Assembly (NCBI GenBank): GCA_012184525.1 | Contig: WOFQ01000034.1 | Coordinates: 124,001 to 188,000, forward strand | Source of the DNA: Xenoacremonium recifei | Lineage: Eukaryota; Ascomycota; Sordariomycetes; Hypocreales; Nectriaceae | Length of the DNA stretch: 64,000 bases | Direction of reading: 5' to 3' | Notes under the pieces: generated by a model | Told to the model about the DNA's origin: nothing | Seen by the model: the letters and a program-made list of their open reading frames with translations, nothing else | Database searches by the model: none | Translations under genes and position numbers: made by a program | In this document: piece after piece, positions 46,957 to 56,827 of the stretch | Layout of the letters: the number at the start of each line of letters is the position of its first letter | Position numbering within the stretch: the first letter of the stretch is position 1

Positions 46957-47119
46957 CAAACGCGTCGGTCACAGAAACGTTGTTCTATGGTATAATTCTA
47001 TGATACAAGGGGCGAAAAACAAGGAGGAAACAAAACGCCGTCTTTCCATCTCACCTGTTCTGCAACAAAACACTTTTAATGTCTAATGTATCCCATACAT
47101 GGCTGCTTGCGCAGCGAGT

Positions 47120-48721
47120 CTAAAAGAATCGCCAGATCGAGTCCGCTGGTTTCTTGCTCTTGAAACGGCTGTATGCGCGGGTCATGGGCCACATGAGAAG
47201 CATTGCCAAAGCCCAAGCCCCAAAGTATCCGAACACGTTGTCGATGGCCTTGTGCTGATCGGGGTTCGCCGGATTTGGAGTGTCAGTGTCGTGCCCAAAC
47301 AATGCGACAAGAACACCTGCCACACCAAAGACAACGAAAAGGTGAACGACGTAGAAGAAGAGTGCCGCGGTGCCAAAGTCCAAAAGCATTGAGAAACGCT
47401 TGCTGATGTGAACGGGGATGGCTCCGAAAATGGCCAGGAGAAACATGTTGCAGGCCAGTGTGAATGCCCAGAAGGCGACATCCGGAGGGTACTTGATGAT
47501 GTAGAAGAAGGATTGGGCTGAGGCCAAGTACGGGTTTGTTTGCGAGCCAAGACCATGATGCTCTGGAGTCTCAAGGCAGTCCTCAGACAAGTTGCCAAAC
47601 CGGAGGAGCCGAGTCAGCACGAACAAGACGAAGAACAGCACCCCAACGACGGAATGGCCCAAAGTAAGTGTCCGAGCACTCCAGGGCCGTGCGGTGATGA
47701 CTCTACCGTAGAGGAGGCCCAGGATGGCAAAGGAGATCCAAGCCATAGGCGGGAACCCCGACATAACATGCTTGGTGACAACAGGCCAGAACCAGATCCC
47801 AAGAAGGGCGTTGTGAGATGTGTTTGGTCCCATGCCTGGTTGTTCCTGTGGATCGCTCGCAGTAGCCGTTGACGAAAGAAGCGAGCCCTTGTCCTCTACC
47901 CGGCAATGGCCATGCGTCCACGAGAGCCAGATGTTCCACCAGATCGTGACCAGAGAGAGGATGAGCAACACGGCGTTGTGGATGTGCCAGGAGATTGCTG
48001 TTGCTTGTGACGACCTCTTGGTGTTTCTCGGCGGGTTACTCGAAATCAGGGGTTCCTCAACGGCATCGGTGTCGTCCGGCAACGCGCGCTCAACAAGCCG
48101 AGCCAGCGCAGGTTCCGTCTGATTCACCAGCAGCCACAGCATCCCCGCCAGGAAGTAATCGACAGCCAGCGAGAACAACACGATATTCATGAACCACGTC
48201 TTCCCGCCCGTCACAAACAACCCCAAGCCCGCCGAAAGCACCGTCAACACAATCCCCCGCACCGCAAAGTATCTCGCCAACCGCCACGAGCTCCATCCCA
48301 GCCGCGTCCGCGATCTGCCGAGATACACCACGCCCATGCCCAGCAGAAATGTGAATCCCGGGGCACACAGATGCGTCAGTGTCCGCACCACGTACGCAAT
48401 AGGTCGGTTCCATTGCTCCACGATTGCGCTGTCGCCCTCCGAGACGACGCCGGTGCCGTGTTGCCAGGAGTTCAGCGCGATGGCGTTGTGGTCGAGGGCC
48501 ATGGCGAGCATGAGGAAGCCTCGGAGGAGGTCGGGAGCCAAGGCGCGCGTCTTCGGCTTCGTGGGTTTCGGCAGTTGCTGCTGTGACGGCACATTTTCGA
48601 CACGATTGTATGGAGAGACTGAGCCGTAGTTGTAGCCGTTGTCTGGTCGGACAATGTCTTCTGACGGGGGCGTCGCCGGAACCGCTTCGTCGGCCTCGGA
48701 TCGAAGGTCGGAGGTTGTCAT
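47120..48721 (-). CDS. Multi-TM acyltransferase, DUF1624/HGSNAT-like
   Basis: An intronless, 533-residue integral membrane protein. A polar N-terminus of about 65 residues precedes LAPDLLRGFLMLAMALDHN, which is the first helix and hallmark of the heparan-alpha-glucosaminide N-acetyltransferase (DUF1624) catalytic domain, with its conserved Asp-His. It is followed by HLCAPGFTFLLGMG and about nine more hydrophobic helices. Family members pass an acetyl group across a membrane to a lumenal amino sugar; fungal substrates are unknown. ATG 48721 is the first Met of the frame. Very GC-rich third positions, with large antisense frames that are shadows. Confidence 0.88.
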   Translation of the reverse strand: MTTSDLRSEADEAVPATPPSEDIVRPDNGYNYGSVSPYNRVENVPSQQQLPKPTKPKTRALAPDLLRGFLMLAMALDHNAIALNSWQHGTGVVSEGDSAIVEQWNRPIAYVVRTLTHLCAPGFTFLLGMGVVYLGRSRTRLGWSSWRLARYFAVRGIVLTVLSAGLGLFVTGGKTWFMNIVLFSLAVDYFLAGMLWLLVNQTEPALARLVERALPDDTDAVEEPLISSNPPRNTKRSSQATAISWHIHNAVLLILSLVTIWWNIWLSWTHGHCRVEDKGSLLSSTATASDPQEQPGMGPNTSHNALLGIWFWPVVTKHVMSGFPPMAWISFAILGLLYGRVITARPWSARTLTLGHSVVGVLFFVLFVLTRLLRFGNLSEDCLETPEHHGLGSQTNPYLASAQSFFYIIKYPPDVAFWAFTLACNMFLLAIFGAIPVHISKRFSMLLDFGTAALFFYVVHLFVVFGVAGVLVALFGHDTDTPNPANPDQHKAIDNVFGYFGAWALAMLLMWPMTRAYSRFKSKKPADSIWRFF

Positions 48722-49850
48722 GATGAGAGTCGCGCTCGTCAACGATGGCTAACAAAACGAGGTTCAGAACGCAGCAGAATTCCGTTCCTTCATCCAGCCA
48801 TCAGGGCAAAGGAGGAAGAGCAGAGTTTAAAAGCATCATCGATCATGCTTTGTCTGCGGACTTGGACCGATGGTCCGGCCGGCTTAGCGAAACGCGGACT
48901 TCGTAAAGCTTTGGTAGCGCTGACGCTGACGGGCTTCAGGCGGCATTCAATTATAATTCGCACACGTGACACCACTGAAAACCGCCTGACAAGGGTGTGT
49001 CGGCGACTTTTCTGAATAATCACTCCGAGTCTAATAACGCTGACATCACGGAATTCGTCACACCCGCCAATTATGGGTAGAATGTGCAATGTATAAGTTG
49101 CAGGGGGGATCCTGCATCCTAAAGGAGTTTCAAGGCCTCGAACATAGTCTTTGCGTAGAGCGCGTCAGTCAAATCGTAATGAGCGCCAAAGGTAACCAGG
49201 TGTAGTTGTCGCAACACAAGACTTGGCCTGGGGTACTATTCCATCGTCTTGTACGGACCCTAGCAAGCAACTTCAGGGCTTAGGAGAAATTGTTTAATAC
49301 CCGATCTAATATTACTTGAATCATTTGTCTTTCTGGTTCTTGATCGTGCTTCTAGGGCTTCGATTGGCTGCGCGCTGGTGTAGGGTAGTTGATCCTGCCA
49401 TGAGAGTTCCAGCGTCCCGTCGATTTTCCATATCTGAAATGTGCGACGCAATGTAAGCAACACTCTTTCACGCAGGTTCTAACTCGCCGGCATCAACGGC
49501 AAACACTCGAGCGAATCGCACAATGAGGGTAGGTTTTGTGCGCGTTATGGTGGGACGTTTACTTTTCGCTCACTTGCCATTCTGAATGAGGATGTGCTAC
49601 AGAGAGCACACTTCGTAATCGCAACCAGGGAAAATTGGGAATCAAATATGCGGCAAAAGAGCACCCATTTTCAACCATTAAACGCAAGGTATTCATATCT
49701 ATTCACCTTGCCTCCTGGCTTTTATAGGAGTTGAGCAGCATTTGAGCATTTCATCCATGCAAGTGACCACCAAACCCTCTGGTATCCCAGTTCTGAGAGA
49801 GTGGCTCCGGCATGAGAATCACTTTACTTACCACTTCCAGGGCTACCATC
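48722..49850. other. Divergent intergenic region
   Basis: 1.1 kb between the acyltransferase gene and a secreted-protein gene. AT-rich on the right, with a TTTTATAGG-like TATA near 49720, about 130 bp upstream of the next ATG. No gene seen. Confidence 0.55.
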
Positions 49851-50207
49851 ATGAAACTACTGTTTGCCGCTACACAAATCCTGTCGCTTTCACCCCTGGC
49901 TACAGCGAACTTATGTTCCAACCACGCTGAGGGCCACCACAAAGTGGACTGTGTTGACAAAGAACAATTGCTCTTGCATGGCATCGATTACTGTCAAGGC
50001 CACTGGAACAAAGAGGTGGCTGACTGGGCCTACTTCTCGGACTCAGCTGGGCGAGTGGCAAACATCGGAAAAGTTTCTACATTTTCGTCTAAGGCAGCGT
50101 GTGAGAAGGCATTCAAGCATGTCGTGGAGTATTGTCACGATGGGTGGGATGGAGGCAGCTGGCCAGCTGACGGGGTTGTTCTGAACATTAACTTCTGCAA
50201 GTGGTAG
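49851..50207 (+). CDS. Small secreted cysteine-containing protein (6 Cys)
   Basis: A 118-residue, intronless protein. Residues 1-19 are a signal peptide (MKLLFAATQILSLSPLATA). The mature chain of about 99 residues has six Cys (NLCSN, VDCV, DYCQG, AACEK, EYCHD, NFCKW), probably three disulfides. It is followed by a terminal CKW. The Gly/Trp-rich end (HDGWDGGSWPADG) is distinctive. The start was chosen at the Met that begins the signal peptide; an upstream Met in frame at 49812 would bury it. Such proteins include effectors and antimicrobials, but I do not recognise this family. It converges on another secreted protein 370 bp away. Confidence 0.78.
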   Translation: MKLLFAATQILSLSPLATANLCSNHAEGHHKVDCVDKEQLLLHGIDYCQGHWNKEVADWAYFSDSAGRVANIGKVSTFSSKAACEKAFKHVVEYCHDGWDGGSWPADGVVLNINFCKW

Positions 50208-50578
50208 AGGATCTGTCATCCTTTATCCCGCTAAACTCGCAGTTGGATCGCAGGGAAAACATCCGGCAATGAGGTCCGCAATGGAAGGAAGTCAAGTATC
50301 TTGGATTGACTACATGTCGTTGTTGTATGAGAACAGTTTTCAACGAAACCACTGCAACGAAAACAACAACCACAGTAAGGAAATGACTATTGAGCATCCT
50401 TGGTTTATCTCCAATCAACCTCTAGGCGTGCGGCTTGCTAATGAGGCCGTCCAAGCTTAACCGCCGGATCGAGAGGAGACTGTTCGAGACGCATTTCGTA
50501 GGTAGAGGTAAAGCTATCATTGGAACAGTCAATATCAGTTTACCCTCGAGAAACATCCCTGCTAAGTTCTTACATTGT
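50208..50578. other. Convergent intergenic region
   Basis: Spacer between two convergent secreted-protein genes; UTRs only, as far as I can see. Confidence 0.6.
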
Positions 50579-50839
50579 TTAACACTCTGACCAATACCAG
50601 TTCTCGCCGTGATCCTCGCACAACTGCTTGAACTTGTTGATGTTGTCACCGAAGGGATCGCAGTAGTCTTCGGCCCAATGGTAGCACCAGCAAGTATCCT
50701 CGCTCAGCTGGTTGCAGATGCTCTTGGTGACGGCGTACATTTGGTCAATTGAGGCGTCTGGGTTCTTGCACCGGTACGCGTTGTCTCCACAGGCATATGC
50801 CACAGAGGCAAACATGAGCAGCTCGGTGAAGAACTTCAT
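50579..50839 (-). CDS. Small secreted cysteine-rich protein (8 Cys)
   Basis: An 86-residue, intronless protein with a signal peptide of about 16 residues (MKFFTELLMFASVAYA). The mature chain of about 70 residues holds eight Cys (ACGD, YRCK, SICN, DTCWCYH, DYCDP, QLCED and the C-terminal SEC), enough for four disulfides, with a C-x-C pair. The protein is acidic and Trp/Tyr-rich at its end. This is the pattern of a fungal apoplastic small secreted protein; no named family recognised. A TATATAA box lies about 100 bp upstream on the minus strand (about 50935-50942). Confidence 0.78.
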   Translation of the reverse strand: MKFFTELLMFASVAYACGDNAYRCKNPDASIDQMYAVTKSICNQLSEDTCWCYHWAEDYCDPFGDNINKFKQLCEDHGENWYWSEC

Positions 50840-51887
50840 TATGAGAATCGTGTGAGTATGAAGAAGTGTTAAGCTGCTGACAAGAATGGTGTTTTCGAAA
50901 GATATTTCCCTGTGAGCTTGATGGTCATCTTGGTATTATATATACTTTGAATCGTGCAAAATGAAGGGGCATCGGAAGTGCTATTGTCTCATATGACATT
51001 ACACAGCTAGAAATATTATCGCGATTTGAGATCCGCCTTGGAACTTCTGGTCTGTGATAGAGAGCATTGATACACTACAGGTTCGTGATCGAGAGGATGC
51101 CCGGGTGTCGCTAGGATCGGGCAGGACTCTAACGAAGGAGGTTCACTTCCCCTCTTCAAGATCCCTTCAAGACCCCATAATGACGTTTCTGTTCCTGTGT
51201 CATCAGTAATACACAGTGAACCATCCCGGGTGTAAGTGTCACCTTCGACAACACCGATTGGTAGTGACTGAACTCGAACCACATATTCCGGATCTCGGCA
51301 GAGGCAAAAAAAGGTAAGAACCATTCCTACCTTAGGCCTTGAGACACCTGAGAGCTGCTTTGTTCAATAATAGAGCTTAGATTTCGGAAAGTTACTACGC
51401 GGCATATATCCAGACGGCATTCTACAAAGATACCTCTTCAACCCTCGTCATGCATGTAGGCAGGTCTTACTGGATGTTTCCCGCTCAATGATATCTTATA
51501 CGATAAATTCAGACCTGGTGGCCGGAGCGACGAGCCTCATGTGCCACAGTATGTATGTAACGAATTCAAGTATCGTAAGACATGTGGTCATACATCTGTG
51601 TCATGTTACCTGTTGGTTACATTTCCCCTGAACTGTTTTGTGATACTGGAGCACCAACTCGTGAGGAACTCAAGTGCCGTTGATAGAGAATTAGCTCGAG
51701 ACATGTCGCATATTACCGTAGCATTGTCTTATTTCGGCACCTAAGCTGCATTAGGCGGCAAGCTATTTTTGCAGAAGAAACTAAACTAATGTTATCTTTG
51801 CCGCGATCGAGCACCCCAGAGTCAGGTAATTAGTGTCCCAACCCCAATACGATAAACAGCCCCTCTGAGAACAGCCCTCTTGGTTAA
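50840..51887. other. Intergenic with one weak open frame
   Basis: About 1 kb. The left part is the promoter of the 8-Cys protein. A 102-codon minus frame at 51016-51324 is listed separately. The rest is AT-rich with no feature seen. Confidence 0.5.
51016..51324 (-). CDS. Possible small hypothetical protein
   Basis: A 102-codon frame starting MVLTFFCLCRDPEYVVRV. Its middle (VEGDTYTRDGSLCITDDTGT) has protein-like composition, but there is no known domain, no flanking exon could be joined, and the start is poor. It may be one exon of an uncalled gene or chance. Confidence 0.28.
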   Translation of the reverse strand: MVLTFFCLCRDPEYVVRVQSLPIGVVEGDTYTRDGSLCITDDTGTETSLWGLEGILKRGSEPPSLESCPILATPGHPLDHEPVVYQCSLSQTRSSKADLKSR

Positions 51888-53048
51888 TCATTCTTTGGCT
51901 CCCTGCTTTCCCTTCCCCTTCCCCTTTCCAGCCAACTTCTTCTTCAACTCTCGTAGCCGCCGTACTGATCTCTGCAACACAAATGTGGCGTATTCTCCAT
52001 GTCCTTCCATCTCCGTGCTGGCTCGTCGTTTGATGCCCATATACTCCTCCCTTTCCTCTCCTTGCTCTCCAATCGGGATCACAACGCCTGCATATCGGCA
52101 CAGAATTGCGTTCAGAATCATGCGGCACATTCGACCATTGCCGTCTTGAAAAGGGTGGATTTGAACGAATTCAAGTGAATATTTCGCGGCGACGGAAAAC
52201 GGGTCGATTGCGCACGAGGTCTCTGCCTCGGCTAGTTCTTTGGTCAGGTTATCGCACATCTCCTTCATTTTCTTCGGTACGAATTGGGGGACTGTGAAGT
52301 TCGTCGTTCCAGCGCCAACGACCACGGCTCGATATATACCTCCATACTTCTCTGGTGGGACTTCCGGCATATCTTCGTCGACGATGGGAACATTCTTCGT
52401 CAGAATTTTGTGCGTCTTCTTGATCAGGTCTTCGTTGAGGTCTTCCTTCTGTACAACGAAAGCGTGTAGCAGGTACTGAAAGGCTTTCGCATGCTGGATG
52501 ATTTCGTTTCGGCCTCGGAGGACGTATTGGGCTGGCATGTCGCGGAGACTTGGATCGCGTTGGTAAAGACCAAGAAGCTCGTCTTGGTAAGATGATGATC
52601 GCTCGGGGATTTCGTCGAGGGGTTCACCAGCGAAAACCTTTCGACACAGCTGCACAGTGATGTCCCATCCAAGTCCTGCTCTCTCGATCATGTTGCTACC
52701 AAAGATAGCTCTGATGATGGCATCGTTGAGTTCCTTGGCGACGAGGTCCTGTTGTGCTTCGTCCATGGCGGTATCTTGAATTGTCGAAATCCAGTTCGTG
52801 GCCTGTTCGAAGAGTTTCTTGGGATCTTGATCTTGAGCGTATTGCCGGTAAACATCGTCCGAACGAATGGTGAGAGAAAGACTCTCTTTCTGGCTTGGCC
52901 AGCCTTTAGATATGCTGGCTCGGAGGTTCTTCATCATCTTTGTTCTTCTTGTCGGGCTTGAGGACGTTGATGATGGCGAAGACGGGATTTCCAGATTTTC
53001 AAAAAGTTCAATAAGCGATGGACGCTTACCTTTCTTTGGGGACGCCAT
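51888..53048 (-). CDS. Fic-domain protein (AMP/NMP transferase fold)
   Basis: An intronless, 386-residue protein. Fic enzymes transfer AMP, or another nucleotide part, to a hydroxyl side chain of target proteins. The catalytic loop HPFQDGNGRMCR at 298-309 is the full HPFx(D/E)GNGRxxR motif. An upstream segment FGSNMIERAGLG (about 116-127) lies where the autoinhibitory helix (S/T)xxxE(G/N) is expected. It keeps Ser118 and Glu122 but has Arg123 in place of Gly/Asn. A flap-like segment, VPPEKYGGIYR, is near 230-240. The disordered, basic N-terminus and Lys-rich C-terminus (KGKGKGKQG) have no signal peptide. A truncated Fic-like copy lies just upstream on the same strand. Confidence 0.93.
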   Translation of the reverse strand: MASPKKGKRPSLIELFENLEIPSSPSSTSSSPTRRTKMMKNLRASISKGWPSQKESLSLTIRSDDVYRQYAQDQDPKKLFEQATNWISTIQDTAMDEAQQDLVAKELNDAIIRAIFGSNMIERAGLGWDITVQLCRKVFAGEPLDEIPERSSSYQDELLGLYQRDPSLRDMPAQYVLRGRNEIIQHAKAFQYLLHAFVVQKEDLNEDLIKKTHKILTKNVPIVDEDMPEVPPEKYGGIYRAVVVGAGTTNFTVPQFVPKKMKEMCDNLTKELAEAETSCAIDPFSVAAKYSLEFVQIHPFQDGNGRMCRMILNAILCRYAGVVIPIGEQGEEREEYMGIKRRASTEMEGHGEYATFVLQRSVRRLRELKKKLAGKGKGKGKQGAKE

Positions 53049-53170
53049 GGCTTTATATACCCGGGTGCTTTAGAGACAAGAGGTCAAACTTGAAAGTGTG
53101 GCGTCCATATGGCTGAAATTATTTTTAAATTTGTGAGTAAATCAACTCGGAAAGTGAAAGCCACTCAAAG

Positions 53171-53455
53171 TCAAATCGAAGACACCAGGGTTTGAATGAG
53201 AAAGAGCATGCACCATCTAGCCCTCTCGATCATATTACTGCCGTAGATTGCTCTGATGGTGGTTTCGCGGATTTCCGTCTTTATGGTGTTGTATTGAGCA
53301 TCGTTGGTAGCATTTTTAATAGTGGCAAGCCAATATGTGGCTTGTTCAAAGACTCTGTGAAGGTTAAGGCCTTCGGAACACTGAAGATACACGCCAGAAG
53401 CAGTAATCTCCAGAGAGGAGGTTTGCCAGCCTTGCGCTTGATTCAGGGCCAGCAT
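53171..53455 (-). pseudogene. Truncated Fic-like copy (N-terminal part only)
   Basis: A 94-codon frame whose residues about 10-78 align with residues 49-124 of the neighbouring Fic protein: GWQTSS to GWPSQK, VFEQATYWLATIKNA to LFEQATNWISTIQDT, and TTIRAIYGSNMIERA to AIIRAIFGSNMIERA. Similarity ends abruptly after NMIERA, followed by a short unrelated tail; the catalytic domain is missing. It keeps the segment equivalent to the Fic inhibitory helix. Most likely a partial tandem duplication in decay, since flanking DNA is AT-rich. A small separate protein is possible, as the frame is still open. Confidence 0.7.
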
Positions 53456-54772
53456 GACGTTGGATTACGGCGATGAGGTTATGGGTATTGAAAATAAGTT
53501 TAGTTGTTAGGATTTCCTGAATTTGGGAAAGAGCATTACTCATATATAAGCATGTTGAGGACCCTGAGGAGCTACACCCTGTATCAAAACCCAAATCCAC
53601 ATATCAACCATAACGCTAATCTTATCTTGAACTAAGATCCTTAACTCTTATCCAAGATCCTTAACTATTATGCTATTTAGTTTAAACTCAATCGAAGAAA
53701 TTCATGTGTGTGGAAATATAAGGCTGCAAATGAAACTTCGTCAAGGCTTCGGGAAATTACACAGTTATAAGCGTATAAAATTTATTTTTAGAATATTGAG
53801 TCATCTTTGGATGCAAATGCTGATGAAATTCTTACCAAGCGAGCACCTAAGGCAATCGCATCAAAGATGACGTGAAGCTGGAATGTTTAGAGGTAAATTT
53901 CTGAGACCGTCCCAATTTCCTACCAACCTTCCGTTATATAACCTAGTAAGGTCAGGCTATGAGGTACAATCTAGTTTAACTTCAGTACAATGGTATATAA
54001 GAAATGCTCTATATTTTTTTTACTGCTGATATACTTCTGTATTGTCTTTATCAAGTTTCATGGTATGCTGATCTGGGTCCTAGGACGGTCTAAAAGTGCT
54101 GTGAATGGTGGCGCGCAGTACCCCGCGTATACCCCTTACGCATTATCTGTACCCCTCTACCTCCTCCCCATAGACTCGTGAGAGTCTAAAACTGCTGTGA
54201 AGGTAGGTAAGGATCCACCTTTGCAACATTTGTACCTCATTCTTCCCTCCCGTCAATTGGGTCGGTCTAAAGTAGCTATGCAGAAAGAAACCTCGATAGT
54301 AGTTGAAACTCTTTAATGAAGTGCAAGACTTGAGAATTGCGCGAGGAACAGAAATGAGATACAACTTACTTCCCGTGGTGCTCTATCGAAGCTGTGTTTT
54401 TTATTTTATTTTATTTTTTATTAACGGCTGAGATGCGGTATGGATTAGGTAGGGACAGAATAAGATAGAGTTGTTACAACCGGGTATTCGATCCCTTTTG
54501 AGAACGAGTGAGGCGTAGTAAAGATTTCAAGATGGAGACAAGTGCCCCTCCAGAACACAGTGAGCCGAAGCAAACCGTTGCATTTATTACAACTTTTAGT
54601 CAATGTTCTCTCGGACGGGGAGTTCCACCTCCGTCCACATCAGCGGCATCGGATCTCATCCACCCCACCTAGATAAAACTTAAGTATTTCAAGCGGATGA
54701 CCGTTATTCACGTTAGGAAGAAACAACCTTGAGTACCTAGGACAAGCAACTAATAGTCAAGAATTATTCACG
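53456..54772. other. AT-rich, repeat-bearing intergenic region
   Basis: 1.3 kb, notably AT-rich, with a 20-bp-period AAGATCCTTAACT repeat (53634-53646, 53654-53666), degenerate tandem units at 54086-54290 and a TTTTATTTTATTT tract at about 54399-54422. It looks like a decayed repeat or element. The right end is the promoter of the DUF1989 gene. Confidence 0.6.
54086..54290 (+). repeat. Degenerate tandem repeat, units of about 80-95 bp
   Basis: Three units begin with related strings: CGGTCTAAAAGTGCTGTGAA at 54086, GAGTCTAAAACTGCTGTGAA at 54182 and CGGTCTAAAGTAGCTATGCA at 54263. Units one and two also share a TGTACC(C/T) string followed by a CT-rich stretch. Confidence 0.6.
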
Positions 54773-55822
54773 ATGGACGCCAGAGGAGCTGAACGACTCA
54801 AGAACCGGAAGCCTATCCCGAAGCCGGTGCCAGCCTACCTTCCTAGTGCTGGCTCCGCATTGACCGTTGACAAGGCACTCTACACTTCTATCCGAGAGGC
54901 CCCGAGAGTTCTAGTCGAGGAGTTTACGCTTCCCATTCGATCTGGAAAGGCATGGAAAGCCCCGGCAGGCTCTATTGTCAGGATTAGCACCCCAGAGGGT
55001 CCTCAGGTTGGTATGAAATGAAAGGCTAGATTTGGTGAAGCAACGCCACAACATGAATACGAAAACGCCTCAAAAAGAGCAAAGGTGGCTAATTCGAGAC
55101 CTACTTATCAGGAGACCTAAACATCTGGAACGCTTATAACCCTCGGGAGCGTTTCTGGGCCAGTCGCACCAAGCAACTGCACGCCTCCCACGTCTCAACC
55201 TACGACCGTCTCTGGTCCTGTCTCCCTTATATGCGCCCCCTCGCCACTATTATCACGGACACTCTCTCCTGGTACGGCGAGGACGAGCATGGCGGCCGCG
55301 TGCATGACCTTCTGGGCACTCGCTGTGATCCGTACATCAACACGGTCCTCAGTGGCGGGCAGTACAACTACCAATGCCACTCTAACTTGACACGAGCCGT
55401 TCTTCCCTTCGGGCTTGCTGAGTCGGACGTCCATGATGTGATCAACATCTTTCAAGTCACTGGACTTGATGACCAGGGCAGATATTTCATGAACCCCTGC
55501 CCGGCGGAGGCTGGAGACCACATTGAGTTTTTGGCGGAGCAGGATCTTCTCATGGCGCTGAGTAAGTTTTACTTGATTCGTGACACCACAGGAGTAAAAG
55601 TTAACTTTAGGTACAGGCACTTGTCCTGGAGGAGACTTGTCCCTCTGGGGCTTTGGGGAAGACAGTGAGGAAGAGATGATTAAGTGCTGTCGACCGCTGA
55701 AGGTTGAGGTCTTCAAACTGCAGGATGAGAGCTTGCTGGAGAAGGGTGGGTGGAAGCCTGCGGAAATTTCAGGATACAAGGGCCATCATGGTTTGAACCT
55801 GCACCTGGGTGAGAAGAGGTGA
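54773..55822 (+). CDS. DUF1989 (urea carboxylase-associated family) protein
   Basis: Exons 54773-55010, 55112-55561 and 55611-55822, with phase-1 introns of 101 and 49 nt, give 299 residues. The joins rebuild GPQVGDLNIWNA and STGTCPGGDLSLWG, both hallmarks of the DUF1989 family. The family conserves a Cys (about C234) in the CPGGDLS motif and is found next to urea amidolyase or aminomethyltransferase genes in bacteria. NPRERFWASRT and TRCDPY are other conserved blocks. The fold is cytosolic; chemistry is unproven, and the urea link in other genomes is context only. No urea gene is present here. Confidence 0.9.
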
Positions 55823-55899
55823 ACGCGCTTTATCCCGAAAGTAGCCCGTTAAAGGTGTTTGATAGATAATATCTACATTTTCGACAACCAGCTCAGTGA

Positions 55900-56344
55900 C
55901 TATGCCTTATCAAATCCACCAACCCCAAGCCCCTTACTGGGGAAGTTGAAGGTGAAAGATCCATCAAACAGTCCAGAAGCCATGTACTTCTTCGCCCAGC
56001 TTTGGATATGATCCGATTTGACATGCGCATCATATGCCTCCTTGCTTTCGAACCTAAACAGTGTCAATTAGACAGTCGCGCGGAGTCGAGACGAAGTGCA
56101 TACTTCTCAATCCACACAAACTCGTCCTTGCCTTCAATCTTGTAGAAGCGGTACATCAGGGCGCCTGGCTCATTCTCCTTTGTTAGATCGGCAATCTCTT
56201 GGAAAGCCTTGTGTGCCTAGTGGTTTGACGTTAGACCCGGTGCTTCCCGCCAACCTTCAGGACAGATCTTACAGCTTCGGTGTTTTCGGGTTTAACGGGA
56301 ATCGTAGAGACGCAGAAAACGGGCTCAACGTTGTTGTCTGCCAT
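55900..56344 (-). CDS. Small ABM-domain monooxygenase-like protein
   Basis: Three small exons, 56344-56273, 56216-56104 and 56053-55900, with introns of 56 and 50 nt, close in phase to 112 residues. Each exon is too short to stand out alone. The joined protein begins MADNNVEPVFCVSTIPVKPE and carries ALMYRFYKIEGKDEFVWIEKF, cut here at its last exon join, then SKEAYDAHVKSDH, the antibiotic-biosynthesis-monooxygenase pattern (strand with F-x-W-x-E, then Y-x-x-H). Members form dimeric barrels that oxidise quinone-like or other small aromatics. It converges, 77 bp apart, with the DUF1989 gene. Confidence 0.88.
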
Positions 56345-56827
56345 TGCGAGAGGGTCGAGGGTGAGCGGGTTATAATTCAACGTGTAAAGGAGAAGATGTA
56401 GGTGGGATTGGAGGTTGGGAAAACACCTTGGTTGTGGGCATATGATGGTGGAGCTGAGGGGAAGATGGATTCATCGGCAGATCCTATTAGGATTCCTCTA
56501 AATCTGACGTAAGATCATAACGTTAGTAGGACATATCTAAACTCCGCGACCAGTTTCCATTTCACGATATGAAATGTCTCCTTACAAAGTGGCCCTAGTA
56601 TTACACGTGGGATTTGTAGTTGTCGATACACCAAGAGCTTTAGTCAAGCTGGCAGAACGTGACGAAGTATGAACGAAATTTACAGAAGCCCAACCTTTGC
56701 TACCCAATACCCTCAGGTTTCCATACATGATTTCCAAGCCTCGAGAACATCCATGAGCCTTTTTTCGCAACAGCATAAAACCTAGCCCAACTGCCAAAGC
56801 ATACCCTCGCGCCCTCCTATAAACAGC
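56345..56827. other. Intergenic, no gene seen
   Basis: Promoter of the small ABM gene and 3' flank of the membrane-protein gene. Nothing else. Confidence 0.6.
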
